DNA of 64,000 nt, taken from Pseudomonas izuensis (GTDB taxonomy: Bacteria > Pseudomonadota > Gammaproteobacteria > Pseudomonadales > Pseudomonadaceae). The notes beneath the pieces were generated by a model, which made no database searches, was not told the origin of the DNA, and saw only the letters and a program-made list of their open reading frames with translations. The stretch is from NCBI RefSeq assembly GCF_009861505.1, contig NZ_WTFT01000004.1, positions 62,001 to 126,000 of the forward strand. The letters run 5' to 3'. The position numbers and the translations under genes were made by a program. Positions within the stretch are counted from its first letter, which is position 1; the number at the start of each line of letters is the position of its first letter. Shown here piece after piece: positions 8,097-18,286 of this stretch.

Positions 8097-9638
8097 ATGG
8101 CTAACGAAACGAACGTCCCGGCTCCAAAACCAAACACGCTCGAAGGCTGGGTCAAGCTTCTCGATGGCGTGCGCCTACCCATTCCGCAAGCCAGTCATGA
8201 CCTTGTCTGCCGGGCAATCCGCGACAGTCGCAGCTCGCTGCGCGACATCGCCGAATTGATGCAGGACAGCCCGGCCCTGGCCCTGAGCGTGATTCGCGAA
8301 GCCAATCGATACACGCATGGCAGCATGAGCGAGCCCGCGGAAAACCTTGAGGTCGCGCTCAATCGCCTCGGCCTGAAGCGCACCGAAGAATTGCTTGAGC
8401 GCCTGCCTGCCGAACCCATGGCCGACATTCCAAAGGCGCTGCGTCAATTGCAGATGATCAGCCAGCACGCCACTCAACAGGCCAACGGTTTTTTTGCCAG
8501 CCGCCTCGCGCGCCTGTGGCAGGACATTCATTGGGGCAGCCTGCTGTTCCTCTCTCCACTGTGGCCCCTGGCACTGACCCACCCGCAATTGCTCGAAGAC
8601 TGGGAACTGCGAGTCATCCATAAAGGCGAGTCGGCGCGCAAAGTCGAAAAGCAATTGTTCGGCGCTCGCCTGCTGGAAATCGGCCTTGCATTGGTGGACA
8701 CCTGGCGCCTGCCGATCTGGGTGCAACAGGGTTATAAACTGCTGCTCACCGAGCAACGGGAACTGGTGAAAGTCCTGCGCATTGCCCGCGACAGCGAACA
8801 TCCATTACGCCAGCAGAATCGCCTCGATGACGACCCGACCCTGCGCCGCTGGCTTAATCAGCCGGCCAACACGGTGCTGCTGGCCAACGGCCTGGCACTT
8901 TCGGCGCAACAGGCCTGGGACAGCCCGCACAGTGAACGCTGGCAGTACCTGACCAGTCTTTACCTGCAAATGCCAGTGGACGAGGTGCAACAACAGCTAC
9001 ACCAACAGGCGGCTAACAGCGGACGCCATCATGCGATGCCAGACCTCTGGCACCCTGCCGTTGCGCTGATCTGGCCGTGGGGCACGAACCGTGTCCACGC
9101 CGGCCTGCTGCCAGCCCCGGCGCCGACCGCCGAAGACCTGGCCAAGTGGCGCAGACAATGCGCCGAGCTGCTGATCGAACCGAGTCGTTTCACCAACGCC
9201 ATGCACCTGACCACCTCCGCCCGTGACGCACTGGTCGCGTGCGGCATGCGCCGGGTGATGATCCTGATGGCCGACCGCACCCACGCCAATCTGCGGGTGC
9301 ATCAGACTGCCGGACTGCCGAAAGAGGTGGCCGGGCTGAATTTCACGGTCAGCCAGAGCACCGTGCTGCAACGCTTGCTCGCGCAACAGGCCCAGGTGCG
9401 CCTGACCCCGGATAACAACGCGCAATTCTCCGCCCTGCTGCCCAACAGCCTGCGTTCGCAGTTCAGCGGTGAACACTTGTTGCTGCGATCACTGGTCAAC
9501 AATGGCCGGGTGATCATGATCGTCGTGGCGGATCAGGGCGGCGGACCGTTTTCAGAGATCACCCTGCAAGCCTTCGGCAAAACCGCGCAGTGCATTGAGA
9601 AAGCCCTGCACAGTTTTAGCCGACGCGGCCAACAATAA
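8097..9638 (+). CDS. HDOD domain-containing protein
   Basis: 513 residues. The N-terminal half (about 15-220) is an HDOD domain, a catalytically degenerate relative of HD phosphohydrolases (LPIPQASHDLVCRAI, SPALALSVIREANR). The C-terminal third (about 370-505) reads as a GAF-like sensor domain (DALVACGMRRVMILMADR and on to the end). No HD metal pair is visible. HDOD proteins in pseudomonads are linked to signalling and motility, but the partner here cannot be told. Divergent from motA; conserved at this place in P. aeruginosa by my recollection. Confidence 0.85.
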   Translation: MANETNVPAPKPNTLEGWVKLLDGVRLPIPQASHDLVCRAIRDSRSSLRDIAELMQDSPALALSVIREANRYTHGSMSEPAENLEVALNRLGLKRTEELLERLPAEPMADIPKALRQLQMISQHATQQANGFFASRLARLWQDIHWGSLLFLSPLWPLALTHPQLLEDWELRVIHKGESARKVEKQLFGARLLEIGLALVDTWRLPIWVQQGYKLLLTEQRELVKVLRIARDSEHPLRQQNRLDDDPTLRRWLNQPANTVLLANGLALSAQQAWDSPHSERWQYLTSLYLQMPVDEVQQQLHQQAANSGRHHAMPDLWHPAVALIWPWGTNRVHAGLLPAPAPTAEDLAKWRRQCAELLIEPSRFTNAMHLTTSARDALVACGMRRVMILMADRTHANLRVHQTAGLPKEVAGLNFTVSQSTVLQRLLAQQAQVRLTPDNNAQFSALLPNSLRSQFSGEHLLLRSLVNNGRVIMIVVADQGGGPFSEITLQAFGKTAQCIEKALHSFSRRGQQ

Positions 9639-9679
9639 GCTGCGCTACAATCCTCCCTTTTGTGCCCTGGAGACCTCAC

Positions 9680-10504
9680 ATGCCTGACTTCTCTGGCTTG
9701 CCGCTGGTGATCGAACCGAGCGACTTGCTCTCTCGTCTCGACGCCCGCGAACTGATCCTGGTGGACCTGACCAGCAGCGCGCGCTATGCCGCAGGGCATA
9801 TCCCCGGTGCACGCTTTGTCGATCCGAAACGTACGCAACTCGGCCAGGCGCCAGCGCCTGGGCTGATGCCGCCGCAAGCGGCACTCGAAGCACTGTTCGG
9901 TGAGTTGGGACATAACCCTGACGCGGTCTACGTGGTTTATGACGACGAAGGCGGCGGTTGGGCCGGACGCTTTATCTGGCTGCTGGATGTCATCGGCCAC
10001 AGCAAGTACCACTATGTCGACGGTGGGCTGACCGCCTGGCTGGCAGAAGGTTTTCCCATGTCGATCCAGATCCCGCCTGCCGTTGGCGGTCCGGTTGCAC
10101 TGACCTTGCACGACGAACCCACCGCCACCCGCGAGTATCTGCAAAGTCGCCTCGGTGCAGCCGACCTGGCGATCTGGGACGCGCGCGGGCCGCTGGAGTT
10201 TTCCGGTGAAAAAGTGCTCGCGGCCAAGGGTGGACACATTCCCGGCGCGGTCAATTTCGAATGGACCGCGGGCATGGACAAGGCGCGCAACTTGCGCATT
10301 CGCACCGACATGCCGCAGATCCTCGAACAACTCGGGATCAGCAAAGACAAAGAAGTGATTACCCACTGCCAGACTCACCATCGCTCTGGCTTCACCTATC
10401 TGGTGGCCAAGTCCCTCGGTTATCCGCGGGTCAAAGGCTACGCCGGCTCCTGGGGCGAATGGGGCAACCATCCCGATACCCCCGTAGAGAATCAAGGTTT
10501 TTAA
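9680..10504 (+). CDS. rhdA: Thiosulfate sulfurtransferase (rhodanese) RhdA
   Basis: 274 residues from the ATG at 9680, preceded by GGAG (an ATG at 9662 lies ahead of this site). Tandem rhodanese domains: an inactive N-terminal one (about 10-130) and a C-terminal one with active loop CQTHHRSG, whose Cys is residue 230, the same number as the catalytic Cys of Azotobacter RhdA. It moves sulfane sulfur from thiosulfate to cyanide or protein acceptors, relevant to cyanide tolerance and redox balance. Nine bases upstream of psd, probably one transcript. Confidence 0.93.
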   Translation: MPDFSGLPLVIEPSDLLSRLDARELILVDLTSSARYAAGHIPGARFVDPKRTQLGQAPAPGLMPPQAALEALFGELGHNPDAVYVVYDDEGGGWAGRFIWLLDVIGHSKYHYVDGGLTAWLAEGFPMSIQIPPAVGGPVALTLHDEPTATREYLQSRLGAADLAIWDARGPLEFSGEKVLAAKGGHIPGAVNFEWTAGMDKARNLRIRTDMPQILEQLGISKDKEVITHCQTHHRSGFTYLVAKSLGYPRVKGYAGSWGEWGNHPDTPVENQGF

Positions 10505-10513
10505 GGACAGTTA

Positions 10514-11374
10514 ATGAACAAGCGTCTGTTTATCGTCAGCCAGTACCTGTTGCCCCACAACCTGCTCTCGCGAATGGCCGGCTGCATCGCCGAATGCCGC
10601 GTGCGCTGGTTCAAGAATGCCTTCACCGCCTGGTTCGCCCAGCGTTACCAGGTGAACATGTCCGAGGCCCTGGTCGAAGACCTCACCGCCTACGAGCACT
10701 TCAACGCCTTCTTTACCCGGGCCTTGAAAGAAGGCGCCCGCCCACTGGATGAAACACCGGGCGCGATCCTCAGCCCGGCCGACGGCGCGATCAGCCAGCT
10801 CGGCCCGATCGAGCACGGCCGTGTGTTCCAGGCCAAGGGCCACAGCTTCAGCGTGCTGGAACTGCTCGGTGGCGATGCGGCGAATGCCGCGCCGTTCATG
10901 GGCGGTGATTTCGCGACCATTTACCTGTCGCCAAAGGACTACCACCGCGTGCACATGCCGCTGGCCGGCACCTTGCGCGAGATGATCTACATTCCGGGCC
11001 GTCTGTTCTCGGTCAACCAGACCACCGCTGAAAACGTGCCGGAACTGTTCGCACGCAACGAGCGTGTGGCGTGCATTTTCGACACCGAGCGCGGGCCGAT
11101 GGCCGTGGTGCTGGTGGGCGCAATGATCGTGGCCTCGATCGAAACCGTGTGGGCCGGGCTGGTCACACCGCCGAAACGCGAACTGAAAACCTTCCGTTAC
11201 GACGAAGCCGCCCGCGCGCCGATCCACCTGGAAAAAGGTGCGGAACTGGGCCGCTTCAAGCTGGGTTCGACCGCTGTCGTGCTGTTCGGGCCGGATCAGG
11301 TGAAATGGGCTGAAGAGCTGGCGGCGGGTTCGCCGGTGCAGATGGGCCAGGGTATGGGCCTGCCAAAGGCCTGA
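10514..11374 (+). CDS. psd: Phosphatidylserine decarboxylase proenzyme
   Basis: 286 residues. The self-cleavage site LGST lies at residues 250-253; Ser252 becomes the pyruvoyl group of the alpha chain. Other family marks are SPADGAI and YHRVHMPL. It makes phosphatidylethanolamine at the inner membrane. Follows rhdA by 9 bases and is closed by a REPIN. Confidence 0.96.
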   Translation: MNKRLFIVSQYLLPHNLLSRMAGCIAECRVRWFKNAFTAWFAQRYQVNMSEALVEDLTAYEHFNAFFTRALKEGARPLDETPGAILSPADGAISQLGPIEHGRVFQAKGHSFSVLELLGGDAANAAPFMGGDFATIYLSPKDYHRVHMPLAGTLREMIYIPGRLFSVNQTTAENVPELFARNERVACIFDTERGPMAVVLVGAMIVASIETVWAGLVTPPKRELKTFRYDEAARAPIHLEKGAELGRFKLGSTAVVLFGPDQVKWAEELAAGSPVQMGQGMGLPKA

Positions 11375-11386
11375 CAGACCCCGTTA

Positions 11387-11488
11387 CTGTAGGAGCGAGC
11401 CTGCTCGCGATGAACCGGAGAACGACGCGGGCATTCAGTATCCCCGCGTCATCGTTGACGACCATCGCGAGCAGGCTCGCTCCTACAG
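11387..11488. repeat. REPIN (CTGTAGGAGCGAGCCTGCTCGCGATG class)
   Basis: Inverted REP pair of CTGTAGGAGCGAGCCTGCTC (11387 onward) and its reverse complement ending at 11488, between the convergent psd and serB genes. Confidence 0.88.
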
Positions 11489-11500
11489 TAGGTGTACGAT

Positions 11501-12715
11501 TTACAGCTGGCCATCCCGATCGCGGAAGCCCAGCAGGTACAGCACGCCATCCAGCCCCAGCGTTGAAATCGCCTGCTTCGCCGACTGCTTGACCAGCGGC
11601 TTCGCGCGAAACGCCACGCCCAGCCCGGCAATCGCCAACATCGGCAAGTCGTTGGCACCGTCGCCAACCGCAATGGTCTGCTCCAGACGCAAACCTTCCT
11701 TGTGTGCCAGCTCTTTCAGCAGATCGGCCTTGCGCTGCGCATCGACAATCGGCTCGACCGCCACGCCGGTCACCTTGCCATCCACCACTTCCAGCTCATT
11801 GGCGAACACGTAGTCGATGCCCAGCTTCGCCTGCAATTGCTTGGCGAAGTAGGTGAAACCACCCGACAGAATGGCCGTCTTGTAGCCCAGGCGCTTGAGT
11901 TCGGCGAACAGGGTTTCGGCGCCTTCGGTCAGGCGCAGCGAGGCGCCGATCGAATCCAGCACGCCAACATCCAGCCCCTTGAGCAACGCCAGGCGTTCTT
12001 TGAAGCTGGCGCGGAAATCCAGCTCACCGGCCATCGCTCGCTCGGTAATTTCCGACACCTTGTCGCCCACGCCGGCCGCCTTGGCCAATTCGTCGATGAC
12101 TTCGGCTTCGATCAGGGTCGAGTCCATATCGAAAACCGCCAGGCGACGGTTGCGACGGAACAGCGAATCTTCCTGGAAGGCGATATCGACGTTCAGCTCC
12201 TGGGCCACGCTGAGGAATTCGGCCCGCAACGCTTGCGGATCGGCCGCTTCGCCGCGCACGGAAAACTCGATGCAGCCCTTGCCCTTGTCAGCCGGGGTAT
12301 CCAGCGGCATGCGCCCGGACAGGCGATCGATATGGTCGATGTTCAGGCCATACTTGGCGGTGATCGAACTCACCGCCTGCAATTGCCCGGCAGTCACTTT
12401 GCGGGTCAACAGAGTCACGATGTGGCGTTTTTTACCCTGGTTACCGACCCATTGCTGGTAGTCCTCTTCGGACACCGGCGTGAAGCGCACCTGTTGATCA
12501 AGTTCATAGCCCTTGAACAGGATGTCCTTGAGTACCGACTTGCCTTGTTCGGTATCAGGAATTTCAACCAGGATGCCGAACGACAGGGTGTCGTGGATCA
12601 CCGCCTGACCAATGTCGAGAATGTTTACACCACCCTGGGCCAGAACGCCGGTAATGGCCGCAGTCAGACCCGGACGGTCGACTCCCGTGATGTTTATCAG
12701 GACGATTTCGCGCAA
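11501..12715 (-). CDS. serB: Phosphoserine phosphatase SerB with N-terminal ACT domains
   Basis: 404 residues, the long pseudomonad form. Two ACT-like domains occupy about 1-165 (INITGVDRPGLTAAITG; IVTLLTRKVTAGQLQ), then the HAD phosphatase with FDMDSTLIEAEVIDELA near residue 195 (first Asp is the nucleophile), ILSGGFTYFA and VGDGANDLPML. Last step of serine biosynthesis. The ACT domains suggest control by an amino acid, as known for related enzymes. Divergent from the AhpA-type gene. Confidence 0.96.
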   Translation of the reverse strand: MREIVLINITGVDRPGLTAAITGVLAQGGVNILDIGQAVIHDTLSFGILVEIPDTEQGKSVLKDILFKGYELDQQVRFTPVSEEDYQQWVGNQGKKRHIVTLLTRKVTAGQLQAVSSITAKYGLNIDHIDRLSGRMPLDTPADKGKGCIEFSVRGEAADPQALRAEFLSVAQELNVDIAFQEDSLFRRNRRLAVFDMDSTLIEAEVIDELAKAAGVGDKVSEITERAMAGELDFRASFKERLALLKGLDVGVLDSIGASLRLTEGAETLFAELKRLGYKTAILSGGFTYFAKQLQAKLGIDYVFANELEVVDGKVTGVAVEPIVDAQRKADLLKELAHKEGLRLEQTIAVGDGANDLPMLAIAGLGVAFRAKPLVKQSAKQAISTLGLDGVLYLLGFRDRDGQL

Positions 12716-12850
12716 GGCGCACCCCCGCAGGTGGAAAAAAACCGCATTCTACCCACATTCAGTGACCATCGGGCACCGTGAGCGCTTTGCCGGCCTAGGG
12801 CCTGTCGCTATACTGCGCGTCAACTTCACGGACAAAAGAGCCGAGCTCAA

Positions 12851-14368
12851 GTGAACCGGCCCACGCCAGTAAAAACCGATAACTTCTTTCTGCTGATCTT
12901 CCGTGCACTGCGTCACCGCCGTGTACCGATTGCATTGCGCATCGCCAGCCATAACGTGATCCTGGTCGCCCTGGCCCTGGTGATCTATGCCGGTGTGATG
13001 GGTTTGCAGTTCAAGCAGGCCATGCACGAGCAGGCAGATGCGCTGGGTGAAAGCCTGACCACGCAGACCGCGACCTCCGCCACCGAGCTGCTGGTGTCCA
13101 ACGACATCCTCAGTCTCAACGTGCTGCTCAACAACCTGACCAAGAACAAGCTGGTGGCCCACGCCGCCATCTACAGCATGGATAACCGCATCCTTGCCGA
13201 AGCTGGCCAGCGCCCCAAGCACGGCCTGCTGGGCGAGGCCGAAGGCATCTATCAGAGCAAGATCACCTTCCAGGACGTGACCGCCGGCCAGTTGCGCATC
13301 AGCCTGGACATGGACCAGTTCCAGCAGCCAATGACCATCAGCCTGCAGAGCATGGGCATCCTGAGTGCGATTCTGCTGGCATTATCCCTGGCCTTGAGCT
13401 TGCGCCTGGGCCGGCACATCACCACGCCACTCCTGCAATTGCGAGTGTGGCTACGCCGCATCGACGAGCACACCCCGGGCATCGAGCGCCAGGACGAGAT
13501 CGGCGACCTGGCGCGCCAGTTGCACGCCGACTTCGCGCCGGAACCGGCCGAACCCGAGCCCGTGCCGGAACCCGAGTTCGACGACGATGACGAAGATGCC
13601 GAGCCGGGCTTCGAAGTGCGTAACCTGCGCGATCCGAGCTTTGATGAAAGCCGCCCGATGCCCGCGATGAAGGCTGCGCCACGACGCGCTGTCAGCACCG
13701 TCGAAGACGATGACGAAGATGCTTTCGCCGACCTGCTCGACGATGCGCCAGACAGCGCATCGAAACCGCTGGCCAAACCCGTGGCACCCAGCGCTCCTGT
13801 GCACAGCGCCGTACTCGCCGTACAGCTGGGCTCCCAGGAGCAACTGCGTCGCCTGCCCCGTGCACGCCTGGAAGAACTGCTCAAACGCTACCGCGACTGC
13901 CTCGACCAGGCCGCCTCGCTCTATCAGAGCGAACTGCACACACTCAATGATGGCAGCACGCTGATGCTGTTCCACACCGAAGACAGCGGCGATGACTACC
14001 TGACCAACGCCATCTGCTGCGGCGAACTGTTGCGGGCATTGGGCCATCAGTTGCAGATCGAAGTCGCCGACAGCGGCATCACCCTGCAATTGCAACTGGG
14101 CCTGACGCTGGGCGACGAGTTGTTCGGCCTGAGCCAGATCGACCTGCTGCTGACCGACCCCGCCCAGGACGCCCTGGCGCTGTCGCAACACAGCCGCAAC
14201 CTGCTGCTGGTGGAGCGCAAGATCAGTGACGATGCACTGATCCGCCAGCGTGCACGTATCCGGCCGATTGCCAGCCCTGAAGGCGCGTGCTGCGTAGAGC
14301 GATTGATGGAGCCTTATCCGTCGATGCTTGAGCGGCAGCTTGCGCGGATGCATGAGCGTCGGTCGTAG
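12851..14368 (+). CDS. AhpA/YtjB family membrane protein
   Basis: 505 residues, GTG start at 12851. Two membrane helices (about 30-48 and 168-188) enclose a periplasmic region (QAMHEQADALGESL to DQFQQP), as in E. coli Smp/YtjB, which is also next to serB. A HAMP-like segment follows, then an acidic Pro/Glu-rich linker (about 225-315) and a cytoplasmic C-terminal domain (about 320-500) resembling a degenerate adenylate/guanylate cyclase-type fold; this last point is inference from pattern only. Function unknown. Ends at a strong terminator. Confidence 0.8.
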   Translation: MNRPTPVKTDNFFLLIFRALRHRRVPIALRIASHNVILVALALVIYAGVMGLQFKQAMHEQADALGESLTTQTATSATELLVSNDILSLNVLLNNLTKNKLVAHAAIYSMDNRILAEAGQRPKHGLLGEAEGIYQSKITFQDVTAGQLRISLDMDQFQQPMTISLQSMGILSAILLALSLALSLRLGRHITTPLLQLRVWLRRIDEHTPGIERQDEIGDLARQLHADFAPEPAEPEPVPEPEFDDDDEDAEPGFEVRNLRDPSFDESRPMPAMKAAPRRAVSTVEDDDEDAFADLLDDAPDSASKPLAKPVAPSAPVHSAVLAVQLGSQEQLRRLPRARLEELLKRYRDCLDQAASLYQSELHTLNDGSTLMLFHTEDSGDDYLTNAICCGELLRALGHQLQIEVADSGITLQLQLGLTLGDELFGLSQIDLLLTDPAQDALALSQHSRNLLLVERKISDDALIRQRARIRPIASPEGACCVERLMEPYPSMLERQLARMHERRS

Positions 14369-14380
14369 CCGCCTCGTTAT

Positions 14381-14420
14381 GAAAAAGCCCGCACACGAGT
14401 GATCGTCTGCGGGCTTTTTG
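14381..14420 (+). terminator. Intrinsic terminator downstream of the AhpA/YtjB-type gene
   Basis: Stem AAAAAGCCCGCA / TGCGGGCTTTTT with the loop region ACGAGTGATCGTC, starting 13 bases after the stop codon. Confidence 0.88.
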
Positions 14421-14433
14421 TTGCCTGTTCTGA

Positions 14434-14514
14434 CCTCATCGCGGGCAAGCCTTGCTCCCACAGGTTCTGTGTCGGACACAAAACCTGTGGGAGCAAGGCT
14501 TGCCCGCGATGAGG
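14434..14514. repeat. REPIN forming an almost perfect 81-base palindrome
   Basis: 33-base arms beginning CCTCATCGCGGGCAAGCCTT are perfect inverted copies. The 15-base centre is itself palindromic (TGTGTC/GACACA), so nearly the whole element can fold as one hairpin. REP core is GGGAGCAAGGCTTGCCCGCGA. Confidence 0.9.
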
Positions 14515-14550
14515 CCACCAGCAGCACTGAAGGTCCCATCCTGCAGAAAC

Positions 14551-14580
14551 AACAAGGCCCGCATCAATGCGGGCCTTGTT
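14551..14580 (-). terminator. Bidirectional terminator, serving the PqiC-like gene
   Basis: AACAAGGCCCGCAT / ATGCGGGCCTTGTT, a near-perfect stem, 16 bases past the stop of the minus-strand lipoprotein gene; the minus strand continues GTTTCTGC. Confidence 0.75.
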
Positions 14581-14596
14581 CTGTACCAGTCCGGGC

Positions 14597-15310
14597 TTAG
14601 AAGCGAAACACTTCCATATCCGTGCGAATCGGCGCAGCCATCGGAATCTTCGGCTGCTTTTCAGCCTCTGCCGCAGGCGCCACAGGTTTCGCTGCCGGCT
14701 TTTTTGGGGCCTCGGCAATCGGTGGCTGGTTGGCCAGCGGCTTGAGCGCGGTCGACAGCTGTTCGGCAAGTTTCTGCAACAACGCTCCCTGAGCCTGAAC
14801 CTGGGCAGCCGTGGAGCCTGTGTGCTGTTCTTGCAGATGAATGATGCGGTTGTCACGCACCTGGCCACGGCGGTCGATCAGGCGCCATTGCGCATCGAGG
14901 ATCGCCGGTTGCTTCTCACCCGAGTCAAGACGGGTGATGGTCAGCAACACCTGAACATCCGGTGTGAAGCCAACGATGGCCGGCGCCAGCACCACGCGCT
15001 GGCTATCCAGGCGGCCGGCAACCTGACGCAGCAACAGCTGATCGATGTCCGAGGACAGGCTACCGGCCCAACGACCGTCGGACGAGGCTTGCAGGCTGCC
15101 ATCAGGCTGACGCTGCAACAGGGTTTCGCGCTGCAGATAGTCAGCAACGGTTACCGGGCCCAGCAAAACTGCCATGCCCGCGCTTTGCGCAGGCGGAACG
15201 GGACTTCCACTGTCCAGTTGATACAGCGACACCGGCTGGTGAACGCTGCAACCTGCCAGGCCAAGAACGCCAGCAAGCATCAAAATAAAAGGAAGGCGCA
15301 GAGCAGTCAT
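14597..15310 (-). CDS. PqiC-family (ABC transport auxiliary) lipoprotein
   Basis: 237 residues from the ATG at 15310 (MTALRLPFILMLAGVLGLAGC). Lipobox LAGC gives a lipidated Cys near residue 21. The body matches the PqiC/DUF330 pattern: YQLDSGSPVPP at the start of the mature protein and VLLGPVTVADYLQRE. PqiC-type lipoproteins work with MCE-protein lipid transporters between the membranes, but no pqiA/pqiB gene is next to it here, so it is an orphan of that system. The C-terminus is Pro/Ala/Lys-rich. Confidence 0.8.
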   Translation of the reverse strand: MTALRLPFILMLAGVLGLAGCSVHQPVSLYQLDSGSPVPPAQSAGMAVLLGPVTVADYLQRETLLQRQPDGSLQASSDGRWAGSLSSDIDQLLLRQVAGRLDSQRVVLAPAIVGFTPDVQVLLTITRLDSGEKQPAILDAQWRLIDRRGQVRDNRIIHLQEQHTGSTAAQVQAQGALLQKLAEQLSTALKPLANQPPIAEAPKKPAAKPVAPAAEAEKQPKIPMAAPIRTDMEVFRF

Positions 15311-15441
15311 CGTCCCATCCAGGTGATCGCCACAAGGCTGATCACAGTGAAAATACTCAATAAATATGAAGAACGCTCGGCCACGCCGGCGCTTGAAAGG
15401 CCATATCATCCGTGAATATGCGTTCCGACTCCAGTGCGAAT

Positions 15442-15476
15442 GCGCCGATCTACGCGTTAAATCGTAGATCGGGCGC
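15442..15476 (-). other. Strong hairpin after parC without a U tract
   Basis: GCGCC+GATCTACG pairs with CGTAGATC+GGCGC (13 base pairs, one bulged base, 8-base loop), 11 bases past the parC stop. The minus strand beyond it (ATTCGCACTGG) is not T-rich, so it may be a 3' stabilising hairpin or a factor-dependent stop rather than a classical terminator. Confidence 0.55.
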
Positions 15477-15486
15477 TCTAGGACGC

Positions 15487-17754
15487 CTAATTGAGGTTTT
15501 CGACGAGCAGTGCATCTACCCTCTGGAAGCCACGTGGCAACTTGTTACCACGACGCCCACGCTCACCCTTGTAGTGTTCGAGGTCGTCTGCTTTCAGTGA
15601 CAAGGTACGTTTTCCAGCCTGAAGCACCAATGTGGCGCCATCCGGGATGACGGCAATGTCCGTGACATATTCTTCGCGACTGGCCACACGCTCTCCGGAG
15701 ATCCCGATGATCTTGTTGCCTTTGCCTTTACCTAATTGTGGCAGATCGCTGATCTTGAAGATCAGCAGGCGACCTTCGGTGGTCACCGAAGCCAGCCAGT
15801 TCTGCTCTCGATCGACCACCGGACGCGGCAGGATCACCTTGGCATTGTTCGGCAGGCTCAACAGCGCCTTGCCCGCCTTGTTCTTGGCCTGCAGGTCTTC
15901 ACCCTTGACCACGAAACCGTAACCGGCGTCGGACGCGATGACGTACAGCGCATCGTCTTCCGGCATCAGCACGCATTCGAAGCTCGCGCCCGGCGGCGGT
16001 GTCAGACGACCGGTCAACGGCTCGCCCTGTCCACGGGCCGATGGCAAGGTATGCGCCGCCACCGAATAGCTGCGACCGGTGGAGTCGATGAATACCGCAA
16101 ACTGGTTGGAACGTCCGGCCGCCAGGGCCTTGAAACCGTCCCCGGCCTTGTAGGAAAGCCCGGTAGCGTCGATCTCGTGCCCCTTGGCGGAACGAACCCA
16201 GCCTTTTTCCGACAAGACAACAGTCACTTTCTCGTTCGGCAGCAGATCGTGTTCAGTCAGCGCCTTGGCTTCAGCGCGCTCGACGATTGGCGAACGACGG
16301 TCGTCGCCGTAGGTTTCGGCGTCCTTGATCAATTCGGAGCGCACCAGCTTTTTCAGCTTGGCTTCGCTGGCGAGCAAGGCTTGCAGCTTGGCTTGTTCCT
16401 TGAGCAGCTCGTCTTGTTCGGCACGCAGCTTCATCTCTTCCAGGCGCGCCAACTGACGCAAGCGAGTGTCGAGGATGTAGTCGGCCTGGATTTCACTGAG
16501 GGCGAAACGCTCGATCAGCGCGGCTTTGGGATGTTCCTCGGTACGGATGATATGAATCACTTCATCCAGGTTGAGGTAGGCAATCAGCAAGCCGTCCAAC
16601 AGATGCAGGCGACGCTCGACCTTGTCGAGGCGGAATTGCAGGCGGCGACGTACGGTCTGCACGCGGAATTCCAGCCACTCGACCAGTAAGGCCCGCAGGT
16701 TCTTCAGCTGCGGCTTGCCGTCCAGGCCGATGATGTTGACGTTGACCCGGTAGCTCGACTCCAGCTCCGTGCTGGCGAACAGGTGCTGCATCAGCGCATC
16801 GTGGTCAAAGTTTTTGCGTGCCCCCGGAATGATCACGATCCGGCACGGGTTTTCGTGGTCCGATTCATCGCGCAGATCGGCGATTTGCGGTGCCTTGGAT
16901 GGCTTGGCCTGCATCATCGCGGCGATCTGTTCCAGCACCTTGGCCCCGGACACCTGATGCGGCAGCGCGGTAACAATGATGTCGCCGTCTTCGATGTGAT
17001 ACACGGCACGCATGCGCACCGAACCGCGACCGGTTTCGTAGATTTTCAGCAGGTCGGCGCGCGGCGTGATGATTTCCGCCTCGGTCGGGTAGTCCGGGCC
17101 CTGGATATGTTCACAGAGCTGTTCGACCGTGGCCTTGGGCTCATCGAGCAAACGCACGCACGCACTCGCGACCTCGCGCAAGTTGTGCGGCGGTACGTCG
17201 GTGGCCATGCCCACGGCGATACCCGTGGTGCCGTTGAGAAGGATATTCGGCAAACGTGCCGGCAACACCAGCGGTTCGTCGAGAGTGCCGTCGAAGTTCG
17301 GTCCCCAGTCCGCAGTACCCTGGCCCAGTTCGCTGAGCAGTACTTCCGAATAACGCGACAGGCGCGCCTCGGTGTATCGCATGGCGGCGAAGGATTTGGG
17401 GTCGTCCGGCGCACCCCAGTTGCCCTGGCCGTCCACCAGCGTGTAGCGGTAGCTGAATGGCTGGGCCATCAACACCATGGCTTCGTAGCAGGCCGAGTCG
17501 CCGTGAGGGTGAAATTTACCCAGCACGTCACCGACGGTACGCGCCGATTTCTTGTGCTTGGAGTCGGCGTCCAGCCCCAACTCGCTCATCGCGTAAATGA
17601 TGCGCCGCTGTACGGGCTTCAAGCCGTCGCCGATGTGCGGCAGGGCACGGTCCATGATCACGTACATGGAGTAGTTGAGGTAGGCATTTTCGGTGAAGTC
17701 AGCCAGCGATCGGCGTTCTACGCCATCTAAGCTGTCTGCAAGGATGTCGCTCAT
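15487..17754 (-). CDS. parC: DNA topoisomerase IV subunit A
   Basis: 755 residues from the ATG at 17754 ([20 protein letters not shown]). Breakage-reunion domain with [14 protein letters not shown]; Ser87 and Glu91, the usual quinolone-resistance positions, are the susceptible residues. The catalytic Tyr is expected at 127 in [10 protein letters not shown]. The C-terminal third forms the DNA-wrapping blades. Decatenates daughter chromosomes with ParE. It lies 7 bases after the aspartic protease gene in a tight parE-X-Y-parC run, so the two subunits are probably made from one transcript. Confidence 0.97.
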   Translation of the reverse strand: MSDILADSLDGVERRSLADFTENAYLNYSMYVIMDRALPHIGDGLKPVQRRIIYAMSELGLDADSKHKKSARTVGDVLGKFHPHGDSACYEAMVLMAQPFSYRYTLVDGQGNWGAPDDPKSFAAMRYTEARLSRYSEVLLSELGQGTADWGPNFDGTLDEPLVLPARLPNILLNGTTGIAVGMATDVPPHNLREVASACVRLLDEPKATVEQLCEHIQGPDYPTEAEIITPRADLLKIYETGRGSVRMRAVYHIEDGDIIVTALPHQVSGAKVLEQIAAMMQAKPSKAPQIADLRDESDHENPCRIVIIPGARKNFDHDALMQHLFASTELESSYRVNVNIIGLDGKPQLKNLRALLVEWLEFRVQTVRRRLQFRLDKVERRLHLLDGLLIAYLNLDEVIHIIRTEEHPKAALIERFALSEIQADYILDTRLRQLARLEEMKLRAEQDELLKEQAKLQALLASEAKLKKLVRSELIKDAETYGDDRRSPIVERAEAKALTEHDLLPNEKVTVVLSEKGWVRSAKGHEIDATGLSYKAGDGFKALAAGRSNQFAVFIDSTGRSYSVAAHTLPSARGQGEPLTGRLTPPPGASFECVLMPEDDALYVIASDAGYGFVVKGEDLQAKNKAGKALLSLPNNAKVILPRPVVDREQNWLASVTTEGRLLIFKISDLPQLGKGKGNKIIGISGERVASREEYVTDIAVIPDGATLVLQAGKRTLSLKADDLEHYKGERGRRGNKLPRGFQRVDALLVENLN

Positions 17755-17761
17755 GCGGGCC

Positions 17762-18286
17762 TCATCGGTTCGTTGTCTGGCGCAGCAGCATGGTGCCACC
17801 GCGCTGGGTAAATTCAAGTTTGTTCAGCGCGCTCATACCGAGCAGCACTTGATCGCCATGCAGGCCGGGCGCCACCAGTGCGCGGACATCCCGCAGCACG
17901 ATGTCGCCCAGTTGCAGGCGTTCGATACGGGTGCGATAGCCCTGGCTCAGGCCATTGGCCGTGCTCAGGGTCACACCGAAACCTTCTTCGAGCTTCAAGC
18001 GTTCAGCCAGTTGCGCCGGGATCGCCACATCGGTCGCCCCGGTGTCGAGCATGAAGTCCACCGGCTGACCGTTGATCAGGCCGCTGGCGACAAAATGCCC
18101 TTGGGCATTGCCCAGCAGTTTCACTTCGACGAAGCCTTCGCCCTGCTGTGAACTGACCACGGCGTTGGGATTTTGCTGGCGTTGTTCCCATTGACCAAAA
18201 AAACGCGTCGCCAGAAACAGCGCAGCACACCAGGCCAGCACCATCAACACCCGACCCGCACGCTTGCCTGGCGCTTGCTGACTCAC
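17762..18286 (-). CDS. Membrane-anchored retropepsin-like aspartic protease
   Basis: 174 residues. One N-terminal membrane helix ([18 protein letters not shown], about 13-30) with a basic flank before it, then a single retropepsin-type domain with catalytic motif [13 protein letters not shown] and the later [12 protein letters not shown]. Single-domain enzymes of this clan act as dimers. The helix with the catalytic domain after it predicts a periplasmic location. Substrate unknown. It overlaps the phytase-like gene by 4 bases (ATGA). Confidence 0.85.
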   Translation of the reverse strand: MSQQAPGKRAGRVLMVLAWCAALFLATRFFGQWEQRQQNPNAVVSSQQGEGFVEVKLLGNAQGHFVASGLINGQPVDFMLDTGATDVAIPAQLAERLKLEEGFGVTLSTANGLSQGYRTRIERLQLGDIVLRDVRALVAPGLHGDQVLLGMSALNKLEFTQRGGTMLLRQTTNR

